Of a stretch of 52,568 nucleotides of DNA, positions 43,682 to 51,791 are shown piece by piece (position 1 is the stretch's first letter; each line of letters starts with the position of its first letter). The notes beneath the pieces were generated by a model. It saw only the letters and a list, made by a program, of their open reading frames with translations. It ran no database searches and was not told the origin of the DNA. The translations under genes and the position numbers were made by a program. The stretch is from CAZOWM01 sp964583615 (GTDB taxonomy: Bacteria > Spirochaetota > B62-G9 > DRHN01), in contig CAZOWM010000023.1 of NCBI GenBank assembly GCA_964583615.1, positions 1-52,568 of the forward strand. Reading direction: 5' to 3'.

Positions 43682-45559
43682 TCAAACCTTCTCGATGGCT
43701 GTAAACGGGCACTTTTCGAAACATGCGCCGCATTTCGTGCACTTGGACTGGTCTATCGTGTGTGGGGTTTTCTTTTCACCGCTTATTGCCTCCACAGGGC
43801 ACGTCCGCTTGCAAATCCCGCACCCTGTGCAGACCTCCGCGTTTATCATGTAAGAAAACAGCCCCCTGCATTCCTTCGCAGGGCATCGCTTTTCATTGAT
43901 GTGTGTTTCATACTCTTCACGAAAGTACTTTATCGTGGAAAGCACGGGATTTGCAGCGGTCTTCCCGAGCGCACACAGAGATGTTTCAGAGACCAGTTTT
44001 CCTAGAGCTTCGAGTTTTTCTATGTCACCCGGTTCTCCCTCTCCCTTTGTGATCTTTTCGAGTATGTACAGCATCTGCGGAATCCCTTCTCTGCAGGGTG
44101 TGCACTTTCCGCACGATTCATCTTTTAAGAAGTGGAGAAAATACTTTGCAATATTCACCATACAGGTATCTTCATCCATTACGATCATTCCGCCGGAACC
44201 CATCATAGACCCGAGTTTCGTCAGTTCATCGAAGTCCACCGGGGAATCGAGATAAGCCGATGGAATACAACCGCCTGATGGACCGCCGGTCTGCACCGCC
44301 TTGAACTGTTTTCCCCCCTTAACACCGCCTCCAATGTCATAGACTATCTGTCTTATTGTGGTTCCCATGGGTACCTCGACGAGGCCAGTGTTCAACACTT
44401 TTCCGACAAGGCTGAAGACCTTTGTCCCCTTCGATTTTTCCGTGCCGATTGATGCAAATTTCTTGCCCCCTTCATTTATGATAGCCGGCACGTTCGCCCA
44501 GGTCTCCACATTGTTGAGCACGGTAGGTTTTTCCTTGAATCCGCTTTCTACCGTATGTATGTATTTTGCCCTCGGCTCCCCTGCCCGCCCCTCGAGAGAG
44601 GCCATCAAAGCCGTCGATTCTCCGCATACAAACGCACCTCCGCCCCGGTTTATCCGTATGTCAAAGGAATGGGGACTTCCCAGTATGTTTTCTCCCAATA
44701 ATCCGTACTCCCGCGCTCTCTGGATACCCTCCCTCAATCGTTCTACAGAGAGCGGGTATTCGTTTCGTACATAGATATAGCCGTGATGAGAACCGATTGC
44801 ATAGGAGCCGATAATCATTCCTTCGAGAATGGCATGGGGGTTCCCTTCCATGATAGCGCGGTCCATAAATGCACCCGGGTCGCCTTCATCACCATTGCAT
44901 ATGAGGTATTTTGGAAATCCCTCAGCCTCTCTACAGGATCGCCATTTCCGAGCGGTGAGAAACCCGCCTCCACCCCTTCCGCGGAGCCCAGCTTTTTCCA
45001 CTTCGTCGATGATCTCCTCAGGTTCCATATGTGTCAAAGCTTTCGCGAGGGCCGAGTATCCGCCGCCTATCGCAATGTAATCATCGATACTGGTGGGATC
45101 TATTATCCCGTTTTGCAAGAGGGCGATTCTTTTCTGTGCCCTGTAAAAAGGGATTTCTTCCGCATGTTGCACCCGTTTTCCCGTTTCAGGATCTTCATAG
45201 AGGAGGCGCTCCACGATTCGGCTACTCAGAACCGTTTCACGAAAGATTTCCGCAACATCCGGTTCTTCAACCTGTTGGTAGAATATATCTCCGGGCTCGA
45301 CGATAACAATCGGGCCGCGTTCGCAAAGGCCATGACATCCGACTGCTTTCGTTTCTATTGCGACTTTTGTGCTGCTTTCTCTGGCTGCTTCCAGAAAAAG
45401 CTCGTACACTCCACGAGCACCTTTTGCAGCGCACCCCGGCCCCATGCAGACCCTCACGATTTTTGTCGATGTATTCCGCCCGTTTTGGAGTTCTTTCCGC
45501 AGTTTTTCAAGGTCTCCGACACTGCGCACTATCTTTTCAGCACTCACCACATTACTCAC
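43682..45559 (-). CDS. HydB/NuoF-type NAD(P)H-binding flavoprotein subunit
   Basis: A 625-residue subunit with the domain order of electron-bifurcating hydrogenase HydB: N-terminal thioredoxin-like [2Fe-2S] domain (CMGPGCAAKGAR, AVGCHGLCERGP), FMN/NAD domain (AGLRGRGGGGFLTARKW, ICNGDEGDPGAFMDR), SLBB, the [4Fe-4S] N-domain (ESCGKCTPCREG, plus SLCALG) and a C-terminal two-[4Fe-4S] ferredoxin domain (CTGCGICKRTCPVE, CTKCGACFEKCP). It should exchange electrons between NAD(P)H and iron-sulfur carriers. A GTG at 45559, inside the end of the NuoE-like gene and 7 bases after AAGGAGG, is the likely start; the longer frame to 45688 lies in the neighbour's coding region. Confidence 0.9.
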   Translation of the reverse strand: MSNVVSAEKIVRSVGDLEKLRKELQNGRNTSTKIVRVCMGPGCAAKGARGVYELFLEAARESSTKVAIETKAVGCHGLCERGPIVIVEPGDIFYQQVEEPDVAEIFRETVLSSRIVERLLYEDPETGKRVQHAEEIPFYRAQKRIALLQNGIIDPTSIDDYIAIGGGYSALAKALTHMEPEEIIDEVEKAGLRGRGGGGFLTARKWRSCREAEGFPKYLICNGDEGDPGAFMDRAIMEGNPHAILEGMIIGSYAIGSHHGYIYVRNEYPLSVERLREGIQRAREYGLLGENILGSPHSFDIRINRGGGAFVCGESTALMASLEGRAGEPRAKYIHTVESGFKEKPTVLNNVETWANVPAIINEGGKKFASIGTEKSKGTKVFSLVGKVLNTGLVEVPMGTTIRQIVYDIGGGVKGGKQFKAVQTGGPSGGCIPSAYLDSPVDFDELTKLGSMMGSGGMIVMDEDTCMVNIAKYFLHFLKDESCGKCTPCREGIPQMLYILEKITKGEGEPGDIEKLEALGKLVSETSLCALGKTAANPVLSTIKYFREEYETHINEKRCPAKECRGLFSYMINAEVCTGCGICKRTCPVEAISGEKKTPHTIDQSKCTKCGACFEKCPFTAIEKV

Positions 45560-46061
45560 GCTTTTTCCTCCTTGTCGAAGTTGCTCCTTTGTGTGCGGAG
45601 GCTTCCTCTTCTTCCTGTCTTGAAAGTCCGCGCAATATTTCAAGAGTGGATTCAGGTGTACAGTTCCCGTGGTAATTACCGTCCACAATCACAACCGGTG
45701 CAACAGCACACGCGCCCACACAGTTTACCGCTTGAAGTGTAAAGAGTCTGTCTTCCGTGGTTCCCCCAGGCTCGATCCCGTACTCCTCGCTTATCCTCTC
45801 CGCGATTCTGTCTGCTCCCTTTAGATAACATACTGTGCCCATGCACAACGTCACTTCATGCTGACCTTTTGGCGCGAGCCTGAACGAAGCGTAAAACGTG
45901 GCAACTTGATACACGCGGGAAAGCGGCACATTCAGAATTACTGCAAGCTCCCTCAACCTTTCGGCCTGGAGATAACCGTATTCATACTGAATGTCCTGCA
46001 TTATGGGTATGAGCATTCCTTTATCACTTTCATATTTCGCGACAAGTTCTTCAATAGTCAC
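45552..46061 (-). CDS. HydC/NuoE-type [2Fe-2S] subunit
   Basis: A 169-residue thioredoxin-like ferredoxin of the NuoE family. Seen: LIPIMQDIQYEYGYLQAERL, PLSRVYQVATFYASFRL, CMGTVCYLKGADRI and VNCVGACAVAPVVIVDGNYH, giving four cluster cysteines. It partners the HydB/NuoF-like protein. It starts at GTG with GGAGA upstream and overlaps the next gene by 8 bases. The C-terminus has a glutamate run and a basic end not usual for the family. Confidence 0.92.
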   Translation of the reverse strand: MTIEELVAKYESDKGMLIPIMQDIQYEYGYLQAERLRELAVILNVPLSRVYQVATFYASFRLAPKGQHEVTLCMGTVCYLKGADRIAERISEEYGIEPGGTTEDRLFTLQAVNCVGACAVAPVVIVDGNYHGNCTPESTLEILRGLSRQEEEEASAHKGATSTRRKKRE

Positions 46062-46094
46062 TGTTTTTCTCCTTCTGTGTCGGTTGTTCGGCCC

Positions 46095-47246
46095 TCAGAC
46101 CGACTCGATCGTAACTTCCTTTCCCCGCATACGTAACTGTTCTTGTATTTCCTCAACAATGTTGAGCCGAATTCCCAGCTGACCGGGCAAATCCGGGTTC
46201 TGATGAGCTGGGTTTACTGCGTTCCCCACCATAAAGTGTATGTGATCTGATTCGAGCAGCAGCCGTATGAGATTGGAGGCACCATCCGCCTGATACTGTA
46301 CGGATTTCTTGTCAGCCCCCGCCTTGAGCATATCGTTCACATGCGTAAGCGTCAGTATGCCTTCTGAGGCCAGATCCAACCCTTCCATATGTGCAATCGG
46401 CGGAACTTCAGGGGTCATGGTACTCAAATCGACGTCCATTGGCTTTCCGATGAACCTGGAAACGATCTGTGCCGTTGTTCCTCCGCATACAGCGAGCTTT
46501 CCTCCATGTTGTATGAATCTGTTTACGATCGTTTCATCGTCTTTTTTCTGTGCAGGCGGCCCGGTAAACACCGTAACGGTGTGCTTGTGCCGTACCTTGA
46601 TGACGACGATACTTACATCATCCCCTGGATTCGCCGCGTAGAGGTCGCTGACCGTTTCTGCAATTCGTGCCGCAAAATCCTCAGCTGTCAAATCCCTGTG
46701 CGCATGTTCCTCGAGAAAACGCGCAGCCTGATCCCACCCCCAGCCCAGCGGGTATACTCCCCCGATACCGGCATTCAGCACACCGTCAGAAACAAATATC
46801 ACCCAGTCACCTGCCTTGAGACTGAGCACCGTTTCTTTTATCCGCTTTCCCTCGATGGTCCGCTCTTCATAGGTGACAGGTTGAAGTCTTCTGTTCCTGA
46901 GAAATATGGCCGCCGGAGAATCGAACTCGACGACACGGGCCGAACCCTGACTTGAAAACCGTGCGATCGCGAATGTGCTGTATGCAAGCTTTCTTACCCT
47001 ATCGACAGGAAGTGTCTCGCTCAACGTCTGCACAACTTCACCGAGCGAAAGATCATTTTCCAGTAAATGCATCGCAATCTGTGTGGTCAGTGTCGCAAGT
47101 ATGTTCGCTTTCACCCCGCTGCCGAGCCCGTCAGAAAGAGCAAGCGTCACTGAATCGGAATGCCTCGATACAGCGATGCTGTCGCCGCAGAGCTCTTCTC
47201 CATGCTTTAAGAGCTGTTTCATTCCCCATTCGTAAAAGAGCCTCAT
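46095..47246 (-). CDS. SpoIIE-type serine phosphatase with extra C-terminal domain
   Basis: A 383-residue protein. The first 220 residues are a PP2C/SpoIIE phosphatase: LCGDSIAVSRHSDSVTLALS, DGLGSGVKAN with metal aspartate, GDWVIFVSDGVLNAGIGG and NPGDDVSIVVIKV. The last 150 residues (KLAVCGGTTAQIVSRFIGK, MEGLDLASEGILTLTHVNDM) form a separate domain found with SpoIIE in anaerobic hydrogenase-type operons. The target is unknown; a redox or energy control of the neighbouring diaphorase is possible. It overlaps the PAS gene by 4 bases (ATGA), so the two are coupled. Confidence 0.83.
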   Translation of the reverse strand: MRLFYEWGMKQLLKHGEELCGDSIAVSRHSDSVTLALSDGLGSGVKANILATLTTQIAMHLLENDLSLGEVVQTLSETLPVDRVRKLAYSTFAIARFSSQGSARVVEFDSPAAIFLRNRRLQPVTYEERTIEGKRIKETVLSLKAGDWVIFVSDGVLNAGIGGVYPLGWGWDQAARFLEEHAHRDLTAEDFAARIAETVSDLYAANPGDDVSIVVIKVRHKHTVTVFTGPPAQKKDDETIVNRFIQHGGKLAVCGGTTAQIVSRFIGKPMDVDLSTMTPEVPPIAHMEGLDLASEGILTLTHVNDMLKAGADKKSVQYQADGASNLIRLLLESDHIHFMVGNAVNPAHQNPDLPGQLGIRLNIVEEIQEQLRMRGKEVTIESV

Positions 47247-47755
47247 TTACCGCCTTCTTCTTGGAACAAGGACATGAGTTTGACGAGCAGGACTTTTGTT
47301 TCTGCGGTAGTCTCCCCGAGCAGTCGTGCGATCTCCTGTGCAGTCTGCATCTGCCTGGAAATTACTTCCTGCGCGCGTTCCAGGGTCTGTGCCCTGAGTT
47401 CACGATAGAACTTTTTTGCTTCCTCCTCCTCTGAGATATCGATAAATATGCCGCAGTATAGATCTTCTCCTTCTATTGAGAAGAGCCCAACGCGGTAACT
47501 TATATTATGCTCTGGTATGCTTTCCTTGATTATGAGCCTTCCGCCTGAAGCAATCACCCGTTCGAAACAGTCGGAATGAACGAATCTATTCGCCGGTTGT
47601 CCCATGAGTTCTTCATTCTGGCAGTGAAACATTTCAAGAAACGAAGGGTTGTAGAAATGAATGCACGTTTCCTTGTCTACGAGGAGTACGCCGTTGGGAG
47701 TCTGCTGAAGAATTGCGCTCATGTGCGCTGCTTTTTCCTGGCTTTCCTTCTTCAT
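47243..47755 (-). CDS. PAS-domain sensor protein
   Basis: A 170-residue protein with one PAS domain (about 10-120): ILQQTPNGVLLVDKETCIHF, MGQPANRFVHSDCFERVIAS and VGLFSIEGEDLYCGIFIDIS, followed by a helical tail. There is no kinase, phosphatase or DNA-binding domain, so it must signal through a partner, most likely the coupled SpoIIE protein. In fermentative hydrogenase operons a PAS/kinase gene often lies in this spot. ATG 47755 is chosen; GTG 47761 would add two residues. The ribosome site is weak. Confidence 0.75.
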   Translation of the reverse strand: MKKESQEKAAHMSAILQQTPNGVLLVDKETCIHFYNPSFLEMFHCQNEELMGQPANRFVHSDCFERVIASGGRLIIKESIPEHNISYRVGLFSIEGEDLYCGIFIDISEEEEAKKFYRELRAQTLERAQEVISRQMQTAQEIARLLGETTAETKVLLVKLMSLFQEEGGK

Positions 47756-47778
47756 AGACACACTACACCGTGGTCATC

Positions 47779-48036
47779 TCACGAATTTTCTTCAATTGGT
47801 TTTATTACCCTCTCCGTGAACGTACTCACCGCATCTTCGACGTTCGAGCTTGTGTATGGCTCTTCATCAATCTGCCAGTTGACGCCCTCCCCGCACCGTT
47901 CCATACAGAATGAACCCTTTAACTCCACTTTCTTCTCGAGTCCGTGTTTTTTGATCAGTTCATCAAAGCGCATAATCACGTCACGCGCCCCCTTGATATG
48001 ACACGAACTTCCAACACATACAGTTACACTAATCAT
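47779..48036 (-). CDS. Small thioredoxin-like [2Fe-2S] ferredoxin
   Basis: An 85-residue protein: ISVTVCVGSSCHIKGARDV and LKGSFCMERCGEGVNW supply four cysteines in the NuoE-type thioredoxin-like ferredoxin pattern. It matches the small HydD-like protein found in [FeFe]-hydrogenase operons. It starts at 48036 inside the end of the CooF-like gene (8-base overlap) with GAGGAAG upstream. Electron carrier or sensor role is likely; the partner cannot be fixed. Confidence 0.82.
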   Translation of the reverse strand: MISVTVCVGSSCHIKGARDVIMRFDELIKKHGLEKKVELKGSFCMERCGEGVNWQIDEEPYTSSNVEDAVSTFTERVIKPIEENS

Positions 48037-48574
48037 TTCGTACCGCTTCTTCCTCTTTTTTCGCGGCCTGCTGTGCTGACAACATTTTTTGCGCGACCTT
48101 CTGCCGCTTTTCCTTGCTTTCATCCGCTTCATCAATATAACGAAGTGCACCTGTGGGACACGCGGTGACACAGGCTGGATCTTTTCCCTCTGCAAGTCGT
48201 TCCATGCAGAGATCGCATTTCAGCACACCTTTTCCGTCAGGACTGATCGTGATAACACCGAACGGGCAGGCCTGTACGCACATTCTGCATCCTATACAGC
48301 GCTCGGAATTGAATAACACAGGGCCTTTGTCACTGTTTCTGTAGATCGCTCCTGTCGGGCATGCCATGAGGCAGGCAGCCTCTTCACAGTGGTTACAGTT
48401 CACCGGAATCGCATTTCTTCCATACGCTTCAACATTTATTCTGTGACCCGGTTTTTCTCCTCTTAAGACGATAATATCGGGATTTTTCGAAAGAGAGTGT
48501 TCTACCGCGCAGGCAAACTCGCATGCTTTGCATGCCATACACTTTTCCAGATTCACCACAATTTTTCTTGCCAT
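48029..48574 (-). CDS. cooF: CooF/HycB-type polyferredoxin
   Basis: A 181-residue protein with four [4Fe-4S] cluster motifs (CMACKACEFACAVEH, CNHCEEAACLMACPTGA, CIGCRMCVQACPFG and CDLCMERLAEGKDPACVTAC), as in CooF, the electron carrier of CODH, and in related HycB/DMSO-reductase B subunits. It begins 68 bases after CODH. It should take electrons from CODH and pass them to a partner; here the neighbouring genes are a NAD-linked diaphorase rather than a CooH hydrogenase. The tail (after about 150) is lysine/glutamate-rich. Confidence 0.88.
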   Translation of the reverse strand: MARKIVVNLEKCMACKACEFACAVEHSLSKNPDIIVLRGEKPGHRINVEAYGRNAIPVNCNHCEEAACLMACPTGAIYRNSDKGPVLFNSERCIGCRMCVQACPFGVITISPDGKGVLKCDLCMERLAEGKDPACVTACPTGALRYIDEADESKEKRQKVAQKMLSAQQAAKKEEEAVRND

Positions 48575-48642
48575 GGAAGTTCCCCACTCATTTGAAATAA
48601 AAATACACTGGTATCATTCTCTATCATTCGATAGCCAGAATT

Positions 48643-50568
48643 CTATGCAACCGGCACAAACTCCTGCTCGTAGATCATTGGCTTCAGTTTAAGTGCTTTG
48701 CGCTTCTTGTCTATGTGCATGATCATCTTGCGCGCAGCTTCTACAGGATCCTCTTCGAAAGCCCACTTTCCTCCCACTTCTTTTTCAATCTCATCCGTGA
48801 GATAGTTGTACAGGTTTTTGCTCCCCATTATTGGAAGAGGGCGCCCGATCATTGTATATACTCCTGACGAAACAAAATACATACCGATGGAGACAGCCTT
48901 TTCCGACATCCACTCCGGTGCAGCGCCCGCGGCAGGAAGGTCCGAAATGTCATTACCAAGACCGCCTTCTGCAACGATATTCGAAAGAACTTTGAGAATT
49001 CTACTGTTGTCCACGCATGAACCGAGGTGAAGAACAGGCGGGATCCCTACAGCACGGCACACTTCCTGGAGCCCTTTCCCCGCGTATTTGAATGCGGTCT
49101 CCGGTTGAAGAAGTCCGTGTTTCCCGCACGTAATCGCGTTGCATCCCGTGGTCACCACGATGACGTCGTTTTTTATGAGCTCTTTCACCATTGCAATATG
49201 AGACATTTCGTATTCCGTGTTTGGGTTCGAGCACCCGACAACACCCGCTGCACCTCGTATTCTGCCCTCGATAACCGCGTTGTTCAGCGGTCTGTATGTC
49301 GCTCTATATTTTCCTCCAAGAAAACGAAACACCGATTCAGCGCTGAAACCTGCCACAAGGGGTTCCGTATGGTTGGGGATGTAGACGTTTTCCGAGTTTC
49401 TGTTGGGAAAATTATCGATTGCCGTTTCGATGATCCTGGTGGCAATTTCGACTGCCCTGTCTTCATGAAATTCTATGTGCTCAACACCGGGCATTTTCGC
49501 CTTCGGCGATGTGGTAATCAGCCTTGTGTGAAAGCATCTTGACACTGTATCGAGCCCTGGATAGAGACACTGAACGTCCACGAGCATCACCTCAACCGCA
49601 CCTGTAAGAACGGCGAGTTCCTGCTGCATGACACTGCCTGCAACAGCGATACCGTGCCGCATCAGAATTTCGTTTGCAGTACAGCAAATGCCGCCGATAT
49701 TTATGCCCTTGGCCCCCTTTTCCCTTGCCTTTTCGATGAGCTCTTCCTTCATGGAGACCGCAGCAACGATGTCCGAAAGAGTCGGCTCATGACCGTGTAC
49801 TATCAGGTTTACGTAATCTTTATTGATGACCCCGAGGTTGGAAATTGCTCGGATCGGAGCGGGCGTGCTGAAGAGAACATCGGAAAGCTCCGTAGCAATC
49901 ATAGAGCCTCCCCATCCGTCTGAAAGTGATGCCCTCACACACTGACGCATGATGTTCTTATAATCGGTATCAACCCCTATGTGGGTACGGTGCATTATTT
50001 CGACGATTTCCCTGTCGATGGCCCGGGGAGTAAACCCCTGCTCTTCCCATAACTTCTGCCGCGCAGGAGGTGCGTATTTCAGCATCTGGATCGTGCCTTC
50101 CTGCTGACCGAACTCCTTGAGCGTTGCACGTGCGACATCGAGAGCGATTTCTTTTATTTCTCTGCCCTGCGTTTTAATTTCATAGATTTCTGCGATATCT
50201 TTCAGCTTCTCTTCGTCCTTTACCTGGTAATCGCTATTCGGATTTGATGCCGCCATGAGAAGCGTATGAGCAATATCTCTTCCATGATCGGAGTGTGCTG
50301 CTGCCCCTCCCGCGACCATACGTGCGATATTTCGGGCGGCAATCGTGTCTGCATTTGCACCGCACACTCCCACCTGCGGCCCATCGCCGAAGGGGTCGAT
50401 ACGGCAGGGCCCCATGCTGCAGTTCTTACAACAGAGACCGAGAGTACCGAACCCGCACTGCGGTTGTTGCGCGTCGTACCTGTCCCATACTGTATCTATA
50501 TGTTCTGTAGCGGCCCTCTTGACCATCTCCTGAGAAGCCTTGTCGGCATACGGTAAATCATGTGCCAT
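48643..50568 (-). CDS. cooS: Nickel carbon monoxide dehydrogenase catalytic subunit
   Basis: A 641-residue CODH that interconverts CO and CO2. Seen: D- and B-cluster cysteines (C38, C46, C47, C50, C55, C69) in QCGFGTLGLCCKNCSMGPCR and VCGA; C-cluster ligands H260 (IVHGHEP), C296 (ICCTANE), C334 (DVQCLYPG), C446 (VVGCSNPN), C476 (TTGCNAITCGKHG) and C518 (LGSCVDNS); and the catalytic-base lysine K557 (MSEKAVS). All key residues are present. With acsB downstream it most likely supplies CO for acetyl-CoA synthesis (AcsA role). ATG 50568 follows GGAGG. Confidence 0.97.
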   Translation of the reverse strand: MAHDLPYADKASQEMVKRAATEHIDTVWDRYDAQQPQCGFGTLGLCCKNCSMGPCRIDPFGDGPQVGVCGANADTIAARNIARMVAGGAAAHSDHGRDIAHTLLMAASNPNSDYQVKDEEKLKDIAEIYEIKTQGREIKEIALDVARATLKEFGQQEGTIQMLKYAPPARQKLWEEQGFTPRAIDREIVEIMHRTHIGVDTDYKNIMRQCVRASLSDGWGGSMIATELSDVLFSTPAPIRAISNLGVINKDYVNLIVHGHEPTLSDIVAAVSMKEELIEKAREKGAKGINIGGICCTANEILMRHGIAVAGSVMQQELAVLTGAVEVMLVDVQCLYPGLDTVSRCFHTRLITTSPKAKMPGVEHIEFHEDRAVEIATRIIETAIDNFPNRNSENVYIPNHTEPLVAGFSAESVFRFLGGKYRATYRPLNNAVIEGRIRGAAGVVGCSNPNTEYEMSHIAMVKELIKNDVIVVTTGCNAITCGKHGLLQPETAFKYAGKGLQEVCRAVGIPPVLHLGSCVDNSRILKVLSNIVAEGGLGNDISDLPAAGAAPEWMSEKAVSIGMYFVSSGVYTMIGRPLPIMGSKNLYNYLTDEIEKEVGGKWAFEEDPVEAARKMIMHIDKKRKALKLKPMIYEQEFVPVA

Positions 50569-50716
50569 CCTTGTACCTCCATAAGGTTTTATTATTGTAC
50601 ATCAATTCTTATAAAAATGCGCGACACCTCTGCGTCCTAACCGGAATACGTGTGTTGACGCACTTTTTCTCATTAAAAGCTCATTGGAAATTATCTGACA
50701 GGAAGGACAGACATTC

Positions 50717-51484
50717 CTAAGACCTTTGATCCAAATCGTCAATTATCTTTTCAAACACAATGAGTAATTCGCCGTCCACCTCCAGCGGAGATAATAGATT
50801 TAAACTGATATTTTTAATAATGTCAGAATAATCTATATAACCGAGAATTCGAAAATCATTCAGATTTTTCTGAAGAAACTGCCTTTCTTCAATCGACTGA
50901 ACCTTGTTTCCAATTACGCTGAGCTCCCTGATTCCGATGTCCCTCGAGAGTTTTTTGATTCTAAAAACAGTTTCCACACTCGTTTTATTCGGCTCAACAA
51001 CTGCGATCATATGATCGACTCCGATGGCGGTTCCCCGTCCGAGATGTTCGATACCTGCCTCCATGTCGAGAATCACCCATTCATCTCGTGCTAAAACAAG
51101 ATAGGAGAGGAGGGTCTTGAGAAACGCATTTTCAGGGCATGAACAGCCTGCGCCCCCTTTCCGTATGGAACCGATTACCATGAGCTTGATGTTTTCATAC
51201 TCCACGCAGTATTTTTCAGGTATGTCGTCCACTTTCGGATTCATCTTAAAAAGCGGTGCTGGAAATCCTGTTTCAACTCCAGTTCTTTCAGCGATCAGAT
51301 CTTTCAATTCAACGATTGGGGTGATGTGTAGATCCTCTGGCAAACCGAGCACAGTGGCGAGATTCATATCAGGGTCTGCATCTATGAGAAGTACCTTCTG
51401 GTTTCTGTCCTTCAGAACTCTTGCAAAGAGTGATACGATACTCGTTTTTCCCACTCCGCCTTTTCCTGTCACGGCAAGTTTCAT
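50717..51484 (-). CDS. cooC: CooC-type nickel-insertion ATPase (next to CODH)
   Basis: A 255-residue MinD-type ATPase: LAVTGKGGVGKTSIVSLFA, LIDADPDMNLATVLGLP, the CxC site in GGAGCSCPENAF and VILDMEAGIEHLGRGTAIG. It helps load nickel into CODH, whose gene follows after 148 bases. The ATG at 51484 with AAGGA upstream is preferred to an ATG at 51511 that would add nine residues. It is the first gene of the long minus-strand Wood-Ljungdahl string and has a promoter candidate about 205 bases upstream. Confidence 0.92.
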   Translation of the reverse strand: MKLAVTGKGGVGKTSIVSLFARVLKDRNQKVLLIDADPDMNLATVLGLPEDLHITPIVELKDLIAERTGVETGFPAPLFKMNPKVDDIPEKYCVEYENIKLMVIGSIRKGGAGCSCPENAFLKTLLSYLVLARDEWVILDMEAGIEHLGRGTAIGVDHMIAVVEPNKTSVETVFRIKKLSRDIGIRELSVIGNKVQSIEERQFLQKNLNDFRILGYIDYSDIIKNISLNLLSPLEVDGELLIVFEKIIDDLDQRS

Positions 51485-51791
51485 TTCTATATCCTTAATG
51501 CAAAAACACACTGGTCTTCTTCAGTATTTGCTTAGGAATTATTCCGGGTTCTCATTACCGTAACTGTGGAGGTTTCGTACGATTAATCGATGAGGCTTAT
51601 GTTCAGCCCTCCTTGTCGTCCCCTAGAGCAGTTGAATTATTTTGAAAGGACTTCATCTTTATATCGAATTAATTATTGTTACCGTTTCAATTATATGGTA
51701 ATATAATAATCTGTCAAGAAAAAATCTACGCTTCAGTGATACATAAATATTCATATAATAATATACAACTGTTTTTTTGTGAAGTCGATAT
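51485..51791 (-). other. Leader/promoter region of the CODH/ACS genes
   Basis: A 307-base gap with the promoter at 51690-51717 and a predicted untranslated leader of about 200 bases. In the leader (minus strand) there is an AAGGAGGG stretch near 51614-51607 followed by a hairpin-like GAGGGC/GCCTC pairing, a ten-base palindrome CGATTAATCG and a 17-codon ORF at 51656-51603 with a poor ribosome site. No B12-box (GCCACTG) and no known riboswitch was recognised. The part nearest YjbQ (51720-51791) is A+T-rich with nothing I can name. Confidence 0.45.
51690..51717 (-). promoter_or_regulatory. Sigma-70-type promoter of the CODH/ACS gene string
   Basis: On the minus strand: TTGACA (51717-51712), 16-base spacer, TATAAT (51695-51690); both hexamers are consensus. 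Start expected near 51683, leaving a leader of about 200 bases before cooC. Confidence 0.7.

Noticed and set aside
43682..45688. Longer HydB/NuoF start at 45688
   Set aside because: The added 43 residues lie in another frame of the NuoE-like gene and resemble no domain; GTG 45559 has an AAGGAGG site.
44783..45742. A 319-residue open frame on the + strand opposite the HydB/NuoF gene
   Set aside because: Antisense to a gene with full cofactor motifs; no domain visible.
51603..51656. 17-codon leader ORF as a gene
   Set aside because: It has a poor ribosome site and no recognisable regulatory codon pattern; mentioned only as part of the leader.
51485..51791. Cobalamin riboswitch upstream of the CODH/ACS genes
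   Set aside because: No B12-box-like sequence or expected helices were found; only a general leader is reported.
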